From Crambe crambe (Eukaryota; Porifera; Demospongiae; Poecilosclerida; Crambeidae): a DNA stretch of 64,000 nt. The translations under genes were made by a program, and so were the position numbers. The DNA lies in NCBI GenBank assembly GCA_963924555.1, contig OZ004590.1, forward strand, positions 4,828,001 to 4,892,000, given 5' to 3'. The notes under the pieces were generated by a model. It saw only the letters and a program-made list of their open reading frames with translations, did not search any database and was not told the DNA's origin. This document shows, in pieces, positions 10,801 through 23,100 of the stretch (positions within the stretch are counted from its first letter, which is position 1; the number at the start of each line of letters is the position of its first letter).

Positions 10801-11825
10801 TATAAACAAGTCAAGAATCCAGCTATAGAGTCTGCTACATATGTGGTTTTGTTCCTCCTCCCTGTCCACTCATCTTGAAGTAGCTCCAGTGAAAACCAAA
10901 ATAGTCTTCATCCCAAAATTCAACCCAAACTGAATATAGTGTTCAATCTACACATCATAGTAATCTTGAAAGTAAAAGTGAAATTGGGGCCCAATGTTGT
11001 CTGATCTTATTGACCCAATACATATATCCTTTTGTGGTTACTGGTTACCACAGTGAGGCTTATGGTCCACCCCTACATGTTTCTAGGTGATAGTTAGGCC
11101 CCAGTAGCAGCCACACATAATTTTGCATTGATTACCTGTCTCCAATCATGAGGGTCCTAGCCAGGTCCAAGTTGGTCCTAAAGGAAAATAGACGATATTA
11201 ACCCAGTGCAGTACTCCCCAGTTACCTTTTTCTGATCACTTCAAACATGGGTGTGTTGGGTTTTCATATTATCAATGGCTCCCTCTCTGCTCCGTGCTTG
11301 ACAGCCTGCATAAGTCATCCAGTGCCTGCACACATGAACACAGACAGTCTGTCATGACCTCCATACATTCTGTGTCATGAGCATGAGGACACACCACAGA
11401 ACCAGTACTCACTAGAAATATTCCAACCATTTCAAGGAGTGCACTGTTAAATGTTAGAGCCAATAGTCACTATACACCCTTTCACTGCAATGCAGAAACT
11501 TTTGTTATGATTATCTTTGGAAGCGTCCTCATTGGTAGCAATAAAGTGGTTCTTTCAGTTCTTAGCATAGCTACATGCTTTGATCAAGCTGATCGTAGGT
11601 AACCACTACAGCTTTCACCTGAAAAAGGGAGAGAAATAGGTTCATACCAAGAACGCAAAACAAAGATATAAACACAATCGTTAAAATGAGCTCACGACTA
11701 TGGGTATGGGAATGTCTTTTCCCACTCTGCAGGTTCTCCCTGAATATGGTCCATCCCTGGCCCAATGTAAGTCATTCCCAAGGAAGAGAGCTCCTTATCC
11801 ATTCCAGTGAGAAGCCAGTTACGGT
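10801..11825 (-). pseudogene. Degenerate PGP copy
   Basis: The exon order and introns parallel the intact PGP gene (18025-19300), but the copy is broken. The last exon has a deletion in the GATSRED region (near 10875). The exon at 11265-11340 has TGA in place of the cysteine of GTGCLVQAV. The 11740-11825 exon (LSSLGMTYIG) carries deletions and lacks sequence 5' of it. No N-terminal exons with the catalytic FDCDGV motif were found. It lies just upstream of the remnants of AREL1 copy B, so it is another trace of the PGP-AREL1 duplicated unit. Confidence 0.82.
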
Positions 11826-12126
11826 TACATGATCAATATGAGCAATCTGACCAACTAGTTCGCTCCAATCACTTCCGCTTTCCACTTTCCTGTTGGCCGG
11901 CACCAGACCCCTCCCCCGCCCCCAAGAAAAAGTAGGTAAAGGGTCGGCTACGCCAGGCGGGTTCAACGTACGTACGTACGTTCGGATATGGCCGATCTAT
12001 ATCTATGGTTCGGCGGGTCGATACGCCCTTGTACTAGCACTATGATTGGCAGTTACTGATGGCCACCGGCAAGCTCACTCTATTAGTATTCTATCACGTC
12101 CATTTGGCAAGTTGTGTGTATGTAGC

Positions 12127-13656
12127 TATGCCGGGATCAGCTTAATTCTCACCAAAAATGGTGGAGTAACTGCTCGAGGATTTTGTGGTCGCGCTTTCGA
12201 ACGAATTTTGGTGCAGCTCCTCATTGCATCAGGTCTGCATAGTGGTAGTTGCTACTAGAGCCTTTTCCTGGATAATGATTGTATGCTATTCTCTCTACAC
12301 ATTCAATTCTACAGAATTTATTTGTTATGGCCTTCACCACTATCCATAAAGTAATAATTCCTGCTATTCTTGGTTTCATCTATAATAACCCTGAAGCAGT
12401 AAGTGCCCTACATCAAGTTAGCCTTGCAGAGCCTGACTCCGTAAGACTAACATTAGTACTAGTACTGAGGTAATTTCCTTAGTTAACAGGATTTATATGG
12501 CCAGTTGTGCTATGGTCCAAGCTTCCACTCATCTCATAATAGATAACTTAAGCTAACTCCACCTAGGATTTGGCCAATTGAATTTCTATTCCATATCACT
12601 TCTGTTTGTATCAACTCCTGTGGTTTTTCCAAGAAAATGACTATCAAAATATAATGGCCATACTATGCCCCCCCCCCCCCCTCCCCCCCTCCGCATCTGT
12701 CTGACCTGATGAGAAACTAAATGTGGCCTAAACCACCTCCACCCATATTACAGTTGCTGTCTGCATGTCTGCCCGTCCGTCTGTGTGTCTGTCACCTCTC
12801 TGTCTGTCTGTCTGTATTCTAGGACATAGAGTGTTACATGATGCACTAGAATTGTTTTTTTTTTGTTTTTGTTTTTTTTTTTGTTTTTTTGAAAGGACCC
12901 CCAGTGTGCATGCATAGTACTCAGTCATATCTGTGTATTACTACTGGGTCAGCAGCCACTAGAATCCCTGAAACTTCAAAGCAAGATTTGTATCTGTCTA
13001 TCTGTTATATCCATAGTCAGTAGTGATTAAAACGCTTCTTCAACCTCAACAATACCTAGATGATATTCTCCAGTGTTTAAATTATCCATTAGATAAAGGC
13101 TTTATTCCAGAAAGAAGGCAATGATGGCAAGTGGCCAAGCCACATATGTGGTGTGAGGCGGGAGATAACTCCTTATTTTGCTGCATGTTGGCAGTTTCTG
13201 GTTCATAATGGGAAGAGTGGCCATCAAGAAGTAGAATAACTTGACGAGCAGGAGGAATATGACTGATTTAATTGATTGGTCATCCAATAATTCGTCCTTT
13301 TTCCGACATTATTGTATAGCTTCTGTACAACTGTACTTTATGCAATGACTATCATAATGTTTGTTAACCATTAGAATGCACGTGACTCATCTCCTACTCA
13401 GTTCAGTAAACTGCATTCACTCTTAGCTAGTAACTTATAGCTGCAGACCTTTTAACTATTGTGTTTTATGTGTGGGCTGAGGGCAGTGCTTTTCATTTGA
13501 AGAAGGAAGAAATTTAATGTTGTGATGGGTGTAATTATATTATTTCGCATGATTATAAAATAAGTATTCTTGGGGACCCCTTTCTTGAAAAATCCTCTAG
13601 TTATGTATAACTGCATGACTGCAAGAGGATTAGGTATCCCCTTTGCTATCCTTTAA
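12127..13656 (+). pseudogene. Decayed tetraspanin exons upstream of AREL1 copy B
   Basis: Three patches match tetraspanin exons of copy C. (i) 12127-12245 corresponds to TM1-TM2 (frame YAGISLILTKNGG against SAGIHLLATNG; TTTTGGTGCAGCTC is shared at DNA level), with frameshifts. (ii) About 12310-12390 corresponds to TM3 (KVIIPAILGFIYNNPEA against EVISAILGFAYSNQV) and ends at a GTAAGTG donor. (iii) About 13590-13656 corresponds to the first half of TM4 (TARGLGIPFAIL-stop against AIGGVGLFFAILQ), with TAA (13654-13656) replacing the Gln codon and an earlier TAA in frame. The large extracellular loop exons with the CCG motif were not found. Intact TM4/ligase exons follow from 13838. Confidence 0.7.
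12660..12900. repeat. Low-complexity tracts (poly-C, TCTG, poly-T)
   Basis: A C-run at about 12667-12690, CTGT/TCTG repeats at about 12780-12815 and T-rich sequence at about 12855-12892, in a gene-poor stretch (12480-13580) where no coding exon could be supported. Confidence 0.8.
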
Positions 13657-13837
13657 CAATAAGCATGGAAGAGTAACAGTTGAATATCTACTTTATGATG
13701 ATGTAGCTAACTCTGAGATTCTAATTGTATCAAATTGCATGCAAGGAGCAGAATTAACTGAGCAAGAAAAATTAATGACCACTGAGACATGAATATAATT
13801 GTTTCTTCTGCTGTTTCTCCTTGTATAGGTTTCTTTC

Positions 13838-16800
13838 CTATTTTCGGTTGCCTTGATATATGTCATTCACAGATATAATCAGCGTACTTTCACACCAAAT
13901 GGTAACTACGTTTCAGGTACATTATAAATCATCATGAATTATGGATGACTGACTGCATGTTTGCTTCACTAGAATGTGTTTCCCTTGAGCTGTCTAACTC
14001 TAATCTGGAAGACAGACATGAAGACAGTGTTTTGGAGTGGAATCATGACAATTTCAAACAAGTTGGAGGTTCATCAGTACTCACTATTAATGTGAGTATG
14101 TACTTTACTCTCCATTTCAGTACATTTCTTCTTGTCTTTTTGAATAGCTTGTGAGCAATAGAGGCTCTCCATACACCTGCAAACCTTCAGACCACTTTCA
14201 TTGTGGGATCTGGTACATTAAAGGGACTGCTCTAGCCACTCGGCCTACTACTGTAATCCCTCATGTGATAGAACCCAGCTCTTTAACAGGTCAAAGCACC
14301 ATCAAAGTCTCCTTTACTGCCAAAATCTCAGGTGCGTATTCCATCCGTCTCATATTCAATGGTCAGCCCATTGGTGGAAACATATACAGAAAATATTTGC
14401 CAGGTAATTTTTCTTCATTATAATTCTTTGGGTGGGGATGGACATTAAATGAAGCATTACTGTAATTGATATTTGAGTAAAAAAAGCTCACAGAGCAGCT
14501 GGTTTATTTACAATTGCTTATAATAGGTCCTGTTGATTCCAATAAGACAGTCTTTATGGACTTCAGCGCTGTGTTTCTGGTTACCAAAGGTGTTTATAAA
14601 CTGATGAAGATCATTCCCAAGGATTCGTATGGCAATGAAATAGACATAGATGAGAGTTCCATTACAGTTGAGATAAGGAAGGTCATTTACACAGGCTCAG
14701 AGCTTAGTTCTACATGTAGTATGATACATGCATTTGTAAAAGATGCATTGTATGATTGTGCTCTTACAATAGGATAGTGAAGATGGAACAAAAGTATTCC
14801 ATGAGCTTGTGGTGTCCAAAGAGAGAGAATGGTGTGAACTCCTTATCAAGTTGGACAAGGAGGGGCACTATGTGGCCTGTATCAAGTACCTAGGACAAAG
14901 GATTGGTCCCTCAAACTTCACCATCCTCAGTCTATCAGGTAACCTATGGTTTTAGTTGACTAGTTCAGTGTCATTTTAGCCATTGTTGTTTTTGATAATG
15001 ATGGGCAGAGCAAAACATGCAAATTGTGGAAGATAACGTGAAGATTAAGGATAAGGATAACGTTTATTATGAAGCAAGAGATATCAATAGGTCAAAAAAG
15101 GTCTACTGTTATATGTCTTCACGGGTAAGCCAATATTATAAATGTAGTTAGCTAGCCATTGATTCTCCTAATAATCAGCAATTGCAGGTGAGAGAGTACG
15201 CCTTATTCTTCTTTCGCAAAAGAACACGCTCTTACAAAATATCTCCTTCAACTAAAGTGAGTTGCAATTAATAGAATGCTCACATGTATGCATGCATAAT
15301 AACTACAGAATTATATATCTCTAGATTATCTTCCATCTTGAGCCTCAGCATTTTACAGTCGATGATGGTTTTCAAGAACCCCTTAAATTGGAATCCCGTC
15401 ATAGGGAGATTATAGGAGCAACCTATCACAGGTTCCTTTGTCAGAACATCGGTGGCTCAGAAAAGTTCCAGGACAAGCGAGACTTCTTCTACTCCAAGCT
15501 CCGAGGTTGCCATGACACTGAACATCGAACCAGGAAAGATGTGACTGTCTCAAGGATATACTTGCTTGAAAGTGTAAGTCAAATGACAGTTAAATAGCTA
15601 CCATTATACTTTCGTCTCTTCCTACTTAGGCAATGGAGGCTACTAAAAGATTTCCCAGTGAAGACTGGTATAAAAAATTTAACATTAAATTCGAAGATGA
15701 ACCAGGTGAGATGACTCATGTAAATCACTTTTAGCATTTGATGACTTTATACAGGGCTGGATTATGGAGGAGTAGGCAGGGAGTTTTTTGAACTCATCTG
15801 TGTTAATCTGTTTGATGCTTCTAACAGACTCTTCATGCAATTCAGTGATGAGAACCACCAAGCCCTGGTGAGTGGATTATTCAATCTGTACACAATGTCA
15901 ACTGATAAGTGTACCCCTTATAAACATGGAAGGTGGTGCTTATAGATTTTAATGACCAAACTCACAGAGTCTGAGGACTCAACAGAATATAAGGTATATG
16001 AAGGAAGGGAAATCCCATTCAATTCCTATACAAAAATCGGATAGCTAGCATTATTCTCTGTTTGATGCAGGTCCATCCTAACTACTCCAGCAAGCGTCCT
16101 CCTAACTTAACATTGGAACATTTCAACTTTGCTGGAAAGATAGTGGGCAAGTGTCTGTATGAGAGTGCAATGGGGAACACCCTTCTTGTCAAAGCGAGGT
16201 TCACAAGATCCTTCCTAGCTCAGCTCATTGGTCTCAGGATAAACTACATGGTATGCAAAGCATATGTGACAGTCGAGGGTAGAAATCAAACTTTATTCAC
16301 GTTTTAGTCAAAGTTTCCTTTTGTCATGACTGATGCTTTACAATACAATTTTCTGCCTTTCGAACTTTTTTTTTCAAAAGTAGAAAGCGTGAATAAAGTT
16401 TGATTTCTATCCTCGACTGTCACATAATATTATATAGCCACCCACCATTCAGGTTTACCTTAACTGAGGTGTGTGTCAACACGGTTGTTAGTTCTACAAG
16501 TTTCATGAACCACTTCCCAACCCCATCCTGGTTTACCTTATCACTACTATAATATTATTATTGATTCCAGTACTTTGAGAGTGATGACCCAGACCTTTAC
16601 ACAACTAAGATACAGTATATATTGGACCAAGATATATCAGAGGAAGACCTAGGTCTTGTCTTTGCAGAGGAAGAATTCGACTCTCGTAATGGACACAAAG
16701 TAACTATCTTCATGATGTCAATTGTGTCATCTCTGATCACCATTGCACTCAGGTGGTTCCTCTCATAGCGAATGGGGAAAGAATAGAAGTTACTGAAAGG

Positions 16801-17577
16801 AACAAAAGACAGTATCTCAATGAACTTGCACGATACAGATTTACGAGACGAGTCAGTGAGGAGATTCAGGAGTTTTTGAATGGTATAATATGTAATAGCT
16901 ATAGTTAGCTGTAACTAAAGATGCCTATGTATCTTTTGCACATAGGACTGAATGAAATTATCCCTGATAATTTAGGACTGCTAAGTACATTCAATGAACA
17001 TGAGTTGGAGGTAATGTCAGTGGGAACACCCAACTTAGAATGCCAGCTAGCAGCTTAACTATAATACATTTATGCCTCTGGCAGCTACTGATGTGTGGAA
17101 TAGATCAAGTGAGCTATGAAGACTTAAAAGAGCACGCCAACGTGAGCGGGAGCAGTCTTGTGTTCCAGCGTGTCCTTGCCTGGTTCTGGACCACAGTCAG
17201 TGCCTTCACACAGGAAGAAATGGCCAAGCTCCTCCAGTTTGTGACGGGCTCTTCCCAACTGCCTCCTGGTGGCTTTGCAGAACTGGATCCTCGCTTCACA
17301 ATCACTTCTGCTCCAACAACAGGAAGACTTCCAACAGCACACACTTGGTAAATTCCTTTTTTTGCTTTGAGTATGAAAGTGAGCATAGCTGCCATTATGA
17401 ACAATTTCCGTGCATTCTTATTTATTTATTTGTGTATAGTTAATGATTGAGTTCTTCACATACTTGAATTGCAGTTTCAATAGGCTGTGTTTGCCAGAGT
17501 ACAGTTCATGTGAGCAATTCCAGACGTCACTCATGATAGCCCTAAATGAAGGTACTGAAGGATTTGGCATGGAATAA
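13838..17577 (+). CDS. AREL1: AREL1-like HECT E3 ligase, copy B (5' tetraspanin part degenerate)
   Basis: Exons run from a membrane segment (13838-13910, FLFSVALIYVIHRYNQR) through SVLEWNHDNFKQVGG, two filamin-like segments (NRGSPYTCKPSDHFH; GPVDSNKTVFMDFSAVFLV) and the complete HECT domain to TAA 17575-17577. The catalytic PTAHTCFN is again made across an intron placed in the Cys codon. The splice frame at 13910/13968 (G|AA) is consistent. One HECT intron is much shorter than in copies A and C (about 53 bp near 16700), and another contains a MITE (16263-16426). The ligase part looks intact, but the upstream exons needed to start translation are broken, so the gene either uses an unseen promoter and start or is a dying copy. 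Confidence 0.8.
16263..16426. mobile_element. MITE inside a HECT intron of copy B
   Basis: A 164-bp element with terminal inverted repeats of about 36 bp (TATGTGACAGTCGAGG ... CCTCGACTGTCACATA), TA at each end and no ORF. The corresponding intron in copies A and C has unrelated sequence, so the insertion is specific to copy B. Confidence 0.85.
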
Positions 17578-17879
17578 CTAGTTACCAACTTGTCCAGTTG
17601 TTGTTGTTGTTATTTTTTTATCATGAAATTTTATTCATGTGCATAAAATTTGTTACTTCATTGGACAATGTTGCACAGCTAATTTACTGCAGTAGCCACA
17701 TGGAGTTGCTCCTTCATTATGATTATACAGTTCCACTGCATTATATATAGCTGCACACATATTGTACTGTATGAGTTTCATATATAGACCTTCCCTATTA
17801 ATAGTTTGTTTGTTGTTGTTTTTTTGTCTTTTTTTGTGTGCTTGTCATTGGTAAATCTGCATGTGTGGCTCTATGCTTA

Positions 17880-18031
17880 CAGTTGATTTGATGAGACTTG
17901 TAACAGATTTTTTTAGCATCCTACTACAATGTTATTACATGGGTACCACATTTCATTGATGTAGTCAGAGTTTGGTTAACCACTGGCTACAAAAGTCCAG
18001 AACTCTGTTGCAAGTTTTACTAAATCAACTG
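17880..18031. mobile_element. 152-bp mariner-type MITE inserted at the PGP stop codon
   Basis: About 28-bp imperfect inverted repeats (CAGTTGATTTGATGAGACTT ... its complement ending AAATCAACTG) flanked by a duplicated TA (17878-17879 and 18032-18033). The empty site is preserved in copy A's flank near 2899 (gcttataaacaag), which proves the insertion and its exact borders. No coding capacity. Confidence 0.93.
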
Positions 18032-20014
18032 TATAAACAAGTCAAGAATCCAGCTATAGAATCTGCTACATAATGTGGTTTTGTTCCTCCTCCCTGTCCA
18101 CTCGTCATGTCTTCTCTTGAAGTAGCTCCAGTGAAAACCAAAATAGTCTTCATCCCAAAATTCAGTCCAAACTGAATATCTGTGTTCAATCTACATGTCA
18201 CAGTAAAGTTAGCAGGTGAAAGTAAAAGGGCCCAAATGTTATCTGATCTTGTGATCCATACCATACATCATGTATACTCCTTAACCTCTTGTGGTGACTG
18301 GTTACCACAATGAGGCTTATAGCGCTAATTAATATTTCCACCCCTACATATTTCTAGTTGTCAAGAATATCTTAGGTGATAGTTAGGCCCTAGTAGCAGA
18401 GTAGCATGCAGGTAAGAGGCCACACATACAATGGTCCTTCTTTTGCAATTTTCTGCACTGTTTTCATATCATTACCTGTCTCCAATCATGAGGGTCCTAG
18501 CAGGATCCAAGTTGGTCCTAAAGAGAAACAAGCGATATTTATCACCCAGTGCACTGCAGTGTTCTATTCAAAACCTTTTTCTGATCACTTCGAACATGGG
18601 TGTGTTGGGTTTTCCTATTATCAATGGCTCCCTCTCTGCTCCGTGCTTGACGGCCTGCACAAGACATCCAGTGCCTGCACACATGAATACAGACAGTGTC
18701 TGGATCTTTTAATAGTCACTACACAGTGGAACCTTTCACTGCAATGCAGAAACTTTTAAAACATAGTACATACACTGACCCACGGCCACTTAAGTGCACC
18801 ACACCCCACTCCTATAAGTGGTCGTTTATGGTTTACCTGGAATCACTATCTCCTTGTTCTCTATTGGGAAGGAGGCGTCTTCATTGGTGGCGATAAAGTG
18901 GTTCTCTCTGTTCTTAGCATAGCTGCACGCTTTGATCAACTTGGCGAAGCTGAAGTGTTTGTCATAGGTAACCACTACAGCCTTCACCTGAAAAAGGGAG
19001 AGAAATAGGTTAATACCAAAATCAGTTCTTATATTAACACAAAACAAAGATACCAACACAATCATTAAAATAAGCTCATAGGGTATGGGAATGGTGACAA
19101 AATAGGACTGGCATGAGAATGGGATTGTAGTGGTATGGGACTACAATAGGGTATGGGAATGAGACTGATATGAGGGTATAGAATAACTGTACCTCAGGAT
19201 CCAACGTTGTCTTTGCCCACTCTGCGGGTTCTCCCTGAATGGGGTCCACCCCTGGCCCAATATAAGTCATTCCCAAGGAAGAGAGCTCCTTACCGAAGCC
19301 TTCCATCCCAGCTAGAAAAACTTTACCTTCAAAGTTCAACATGTGCCGTAGGTAGTAAGCAGTGACATAGCTAGTGCAGAAGATCTCATCCTATCAATGA
19401 AAAATAATACCAACATAATTTTATTGATATCATCAAGTACTTCGTATGCTTCAAAATCGAGTCTTTTGAACTTCTCTAGACACTCGGCACGTGACTTGCT
19501 GCCATGGTTGCTCACAAAGTATATAGACTTTCCCTGCAAGAGTCAAGAGAAAAGAACCAAAGAATAATTGAGACTTGCTAGTAAAATTTATCAAGCACAT
19601 AGCTAGAATATAAAGGCCATGAAAATTTCCAGTTATACAAAGTCACTCAATGCGGACATTGCACGTCTTTATTATATTGCAGTGGCATTTTAGGGAGCAT
19701 ACATTGACTCCATTGCTAATGTCCAAGAAATGACACTTCAACAATGTTATAGTGCTCAGAAACCTTTGCTCTGAGAAAGCGGATGACTTCTTGTGCTCTT
19801 GGAATTGCTCCACTGGTTCCTGTCCACAGCACTCCTATTGAGCAGAGAGAGGGGATTACCACCTGATTCACAGCTAAGCTTATGCCATCACATTAGCTAG
19901 TAACTAGGTAACTATTTGGCTTGCTAAGTTATTACCGTCACAGTCAAAAAGCACGGAATCTGCTCCATCCATAACTTTTTGCCAGTCATCTCTAGTTCTT
20001 AATTCAGCAGCCAT
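18025..20014 (-). CDS. PGP: Phosphoglycolate / glycerol-3-phosphate phosphatase (HAD family)
   Basis: A HAD-superfamily phosphatase of the PGP/chronophin type, which hydrolyses 2-phosphoglycolate and glycerol-3-phosphate in the cytosol. Start ATG at 20014 (MAAELRTRDDWQKVMDGADS). Motif I is FDCDGVLW (nucleophile Asp and acid-base Asp, split by an intron), motif II is YFVSNHGSKSR, the cap segment includes YLRHMLNFEGKVFLAGMEGF, motif III Lys is in IIGKPNTPMFE, and motif IV is LDPARTLMIGDR followed across an intron by LNTDIQFG. Exons join in frame. The C-terminus FLTCLYS and the TGA stop are contributed partly by the inserted MITE; the ancestral form ended FLTCL. The 5' end is close to a CRE/GC-rich promoter and 163 bp from the stop of AREL1 copy C. 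This is the only intact PGP of three traces in the window. Confidence 0.92.
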
Positions 20015-20045
20015 CAGCCACTGACCCACTCCCACTTTTGCAGTG

Positions 20046-20100
20046 CAACTCTAGTGACGTCACATGCGCGCGCTATCTAGCTGCTTAATTAATTGCGGGC
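20046..20100 (-). promoter_or_regulatory. Probable PGP promoter with CRE and NRF1-like sites
   Basis: TGACGTCA followed directly by CATGCGCGCGC lies about 35-55 bp upstream of the PGP ATG. It resembles the ATF/CREB and NRF1 sites typical of TATA-less housekeeping promoters. Function is inferred. Confidence 0.5.
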
Positions 20101-20176
20101 GCGGGCCTCGCCCCTTTCCATATTTCTGTACATGTACAGTATATGACATGACAAAATAATTTCATGATCAAAAGTT

Positions 20177-23100
20177 TTATTCCATGCCGAATCCTTCAGC
20201 ACCTTCATTTAGGGCTATCATGAGTGACGTCTGGAATTGCTCACATGAACTGTACTCTGGCAAACACAGCCTATTGAAACTGCAAATTAATTAAGTTAAT
20301 GAAATCACAGCTATGTCAATAATAACTAACAAACAAACAACAGGCAGGTAAAGTTCCTACTCAAAGCAAATTAAGAAATTTACCAAGTGTGTGCTGTTGG
20401 AAGTCTTCCTGTTGTTGGAGCAGAAGTGATTGTGAAGCGAGGATTCAGTTCTGCAAAGCCACCAGGAGGCAGTTGGGAACAGCCTGTCACAAACTGGAGG
20501 AGCTTGGCCATTTCTTCCTGTGTGAAGGCACTGACTGTGGTCCAGAACCAGGCAAGGACACGCTGGAACACAAGACTGCTCCCACTCACGTTGGCGTGCT
20601 CTTTTAAGTCTTCATAGCTCACTTGATCTATTCCACACATCAGTAGCTGCCAGAGGCATAAATGTATTATAGTTAAGCTGCTAGCTGGCATTCTAAGTTG
20701 GGTGTTCCCACTGACATTACCTCCAACTCATGTTCATTGAATGTGCTTAGCAGTCCTAAATTATCAGGGATAATTTCATTCAGTCCTATGTGCAAAAGAT
20801 ACATAGGCATCTTTAGTTACAGCTAACTATAGCTATAACATATTATTATACCATTCAAAAACTCCTGAATCTCCTCACTGACCCGTCTCGTAAATCTGTA
20901 TTGTGCAAGTTCGTTGAGATACTGTCTTTTGTTCCTTTCAGTAACTTCTTTTCTTTCCCCATTTGCTATGAGAGGAACCACCTGAGTGCAATGGTGATCA
21001 GAGATGACACAATTGACATCATGAAGATAGAACAATAAAGCAATAAATTTTACTTTGTGTCCATTATGAGAGTCGAATTCTTCCTCTGCAAAGACAAGAC
21101 CTAGGTCTTCCTCTGACATATCTTGCTCCAATATATATTGTATCTTAGTTGTGTAAAGGTCTGGGTCGTCACTCTCAAAGTACTGGAATCAAGGTAAACC
21201 CGAATAATTTCAGACACTTTAAACAGAGCTCATGTCCAGAATTATCCCACAATTCAGGAATTGAATGTACACATCAATGAGGTTACTATAGATACATGGT
21301 TCTAGGTTTGTGAACCATCTCTCAACCCTCTAGCTATCCAACCAATCATGCATTGACACCTTGCTCCATTGACTTGTGAAATTCAGTCATACCATGTAGT
21401 TTATCCTGAGACCAATAAGCTGAGCTAGGAAGGATCGTGTGAACCTCGCCTTAACAAGAAGAGTGTTCCCCATTGCACTTTCATACAGACACTTGCCCAC
21501 AATCTTTCCAGCAAAGTTGAAATGTTCCAACGTTAAGTTAGAAGGACGCTTGCTAGAGTAGTTAGGATGGACCTGCAAAACAGAATGCAAGGGCTACGTA
21601 CATTTTACAATGTGTACAGAATGATCCACTCACCAGGGCTTGGTGATTCTCATCATTGAATTGCATGAAGAGTCTGTTTGAAGCATCGAACAGATTAACA
21701 CAGATGAGTTCAAAAAACTCTCTGCCTACTCCTCCATAATCCAGGCCTGTACAAATCATTCTAGAGTCATGAAATGCTAAAAGTGATTTACATGAGTCAT
21801 CTCACCTGGTTCGTGTCTGAATATAATATTAAATTTTTTATACCAGTCTTCACTGCGAAATCTTCTAGTAGCCTCCATTGCCTAAGTAGGAATAGAGGAG
21901 AGGAAAATGGTCTACTATTTAGCTATCATTTGACTTACACTTTCTAGCAAGTATATTCTTGAGACAGTCACGTCTTTCCTAGTTCGATGTTGAGTGCCAC
22001 AGTGATCTCGGAGGTTGGAGTAGAAGAAGTCTCGCTTGTCCTGGAACTTTTCTGAACCACCGATGTTCTGACAAAGGAACCTGTGATAGGTTGCTCCTAT
22101 AATCTCCCTATGACGGGATTCCAATTTAAGGGGTTCTTGAAAACCATCATCGACTGTAAAATGCTGAGGCTCAGGATGGAAGATAATCTATTATGGAATG
22201 AGAAAAGTTTCTGTAGTCCCACACATGTATAGCTAATGCATGTACTTCTACAGTGAGGGTAAGTCCATTGCAACTCACTTTAGTTGAAAGAGATACTTTG
22301 TAAGAGCGTGTTCTTTTGCGAAAGAATAACAAGGTGCTTTCTCTCACTTGGAATTGCTGATTGATTCATTATGACATAACTAATAACGCCACCAGCAAAT
22401 CAACAGCTAGTAATGACTTACCCGTGAATACAAATAGCAGCGGACCTTTTTTGAATTATTAATAACATCTCTTGCTTCATAATTAATATCTTTCTTGCTC
22501 TTTCTCTCCACATTATTTTCCACAATTTGCATGTTCTGCTCTGAAAACAGCATGACAACTCTGTATTAGAGTACCCATCAGATGCTTTACTATACTAGCC
22601 TAGTAGAGTGATATCTGTGATGAGACATTGCCATTTGTAGCATTAGGTCATAATATATCCTATATCACTATGTCATGTGAAGTTCTAACATCTAGGCCTA
22701 GCTTAGCAGGTTGTACCACATATTAGCTACCAGTAATGCATGCCCCATACCTGAGAGACTGAGGATGGTGAAGTTCGGGGGACCAATCCTTTGTCCTTGG
22801 TACTTTATACATGCCACATAATGTCCCTCCTGGTCCAACTTGATAAGGAGTTCACACCATTCCCTCTCTTTGGATACCACGAGCTCATGGGTTACTTCTG
22901 TTCCATTTTCACCATCCTATTGTTATTAGATGTAAGAAGAGAGATGCAGTGCAATTAACTTAGTCGTGCAGGTCCTTTTATGCATCACAATCACATGCAC
23001 AACTCAATTCATGATTCCAATTATAAAAGCATTAGCTATGATGTAGTTCAATGACCTTCTTTATCTCAACTGTGATAGAATTCTCATCTATGTCTACTTC

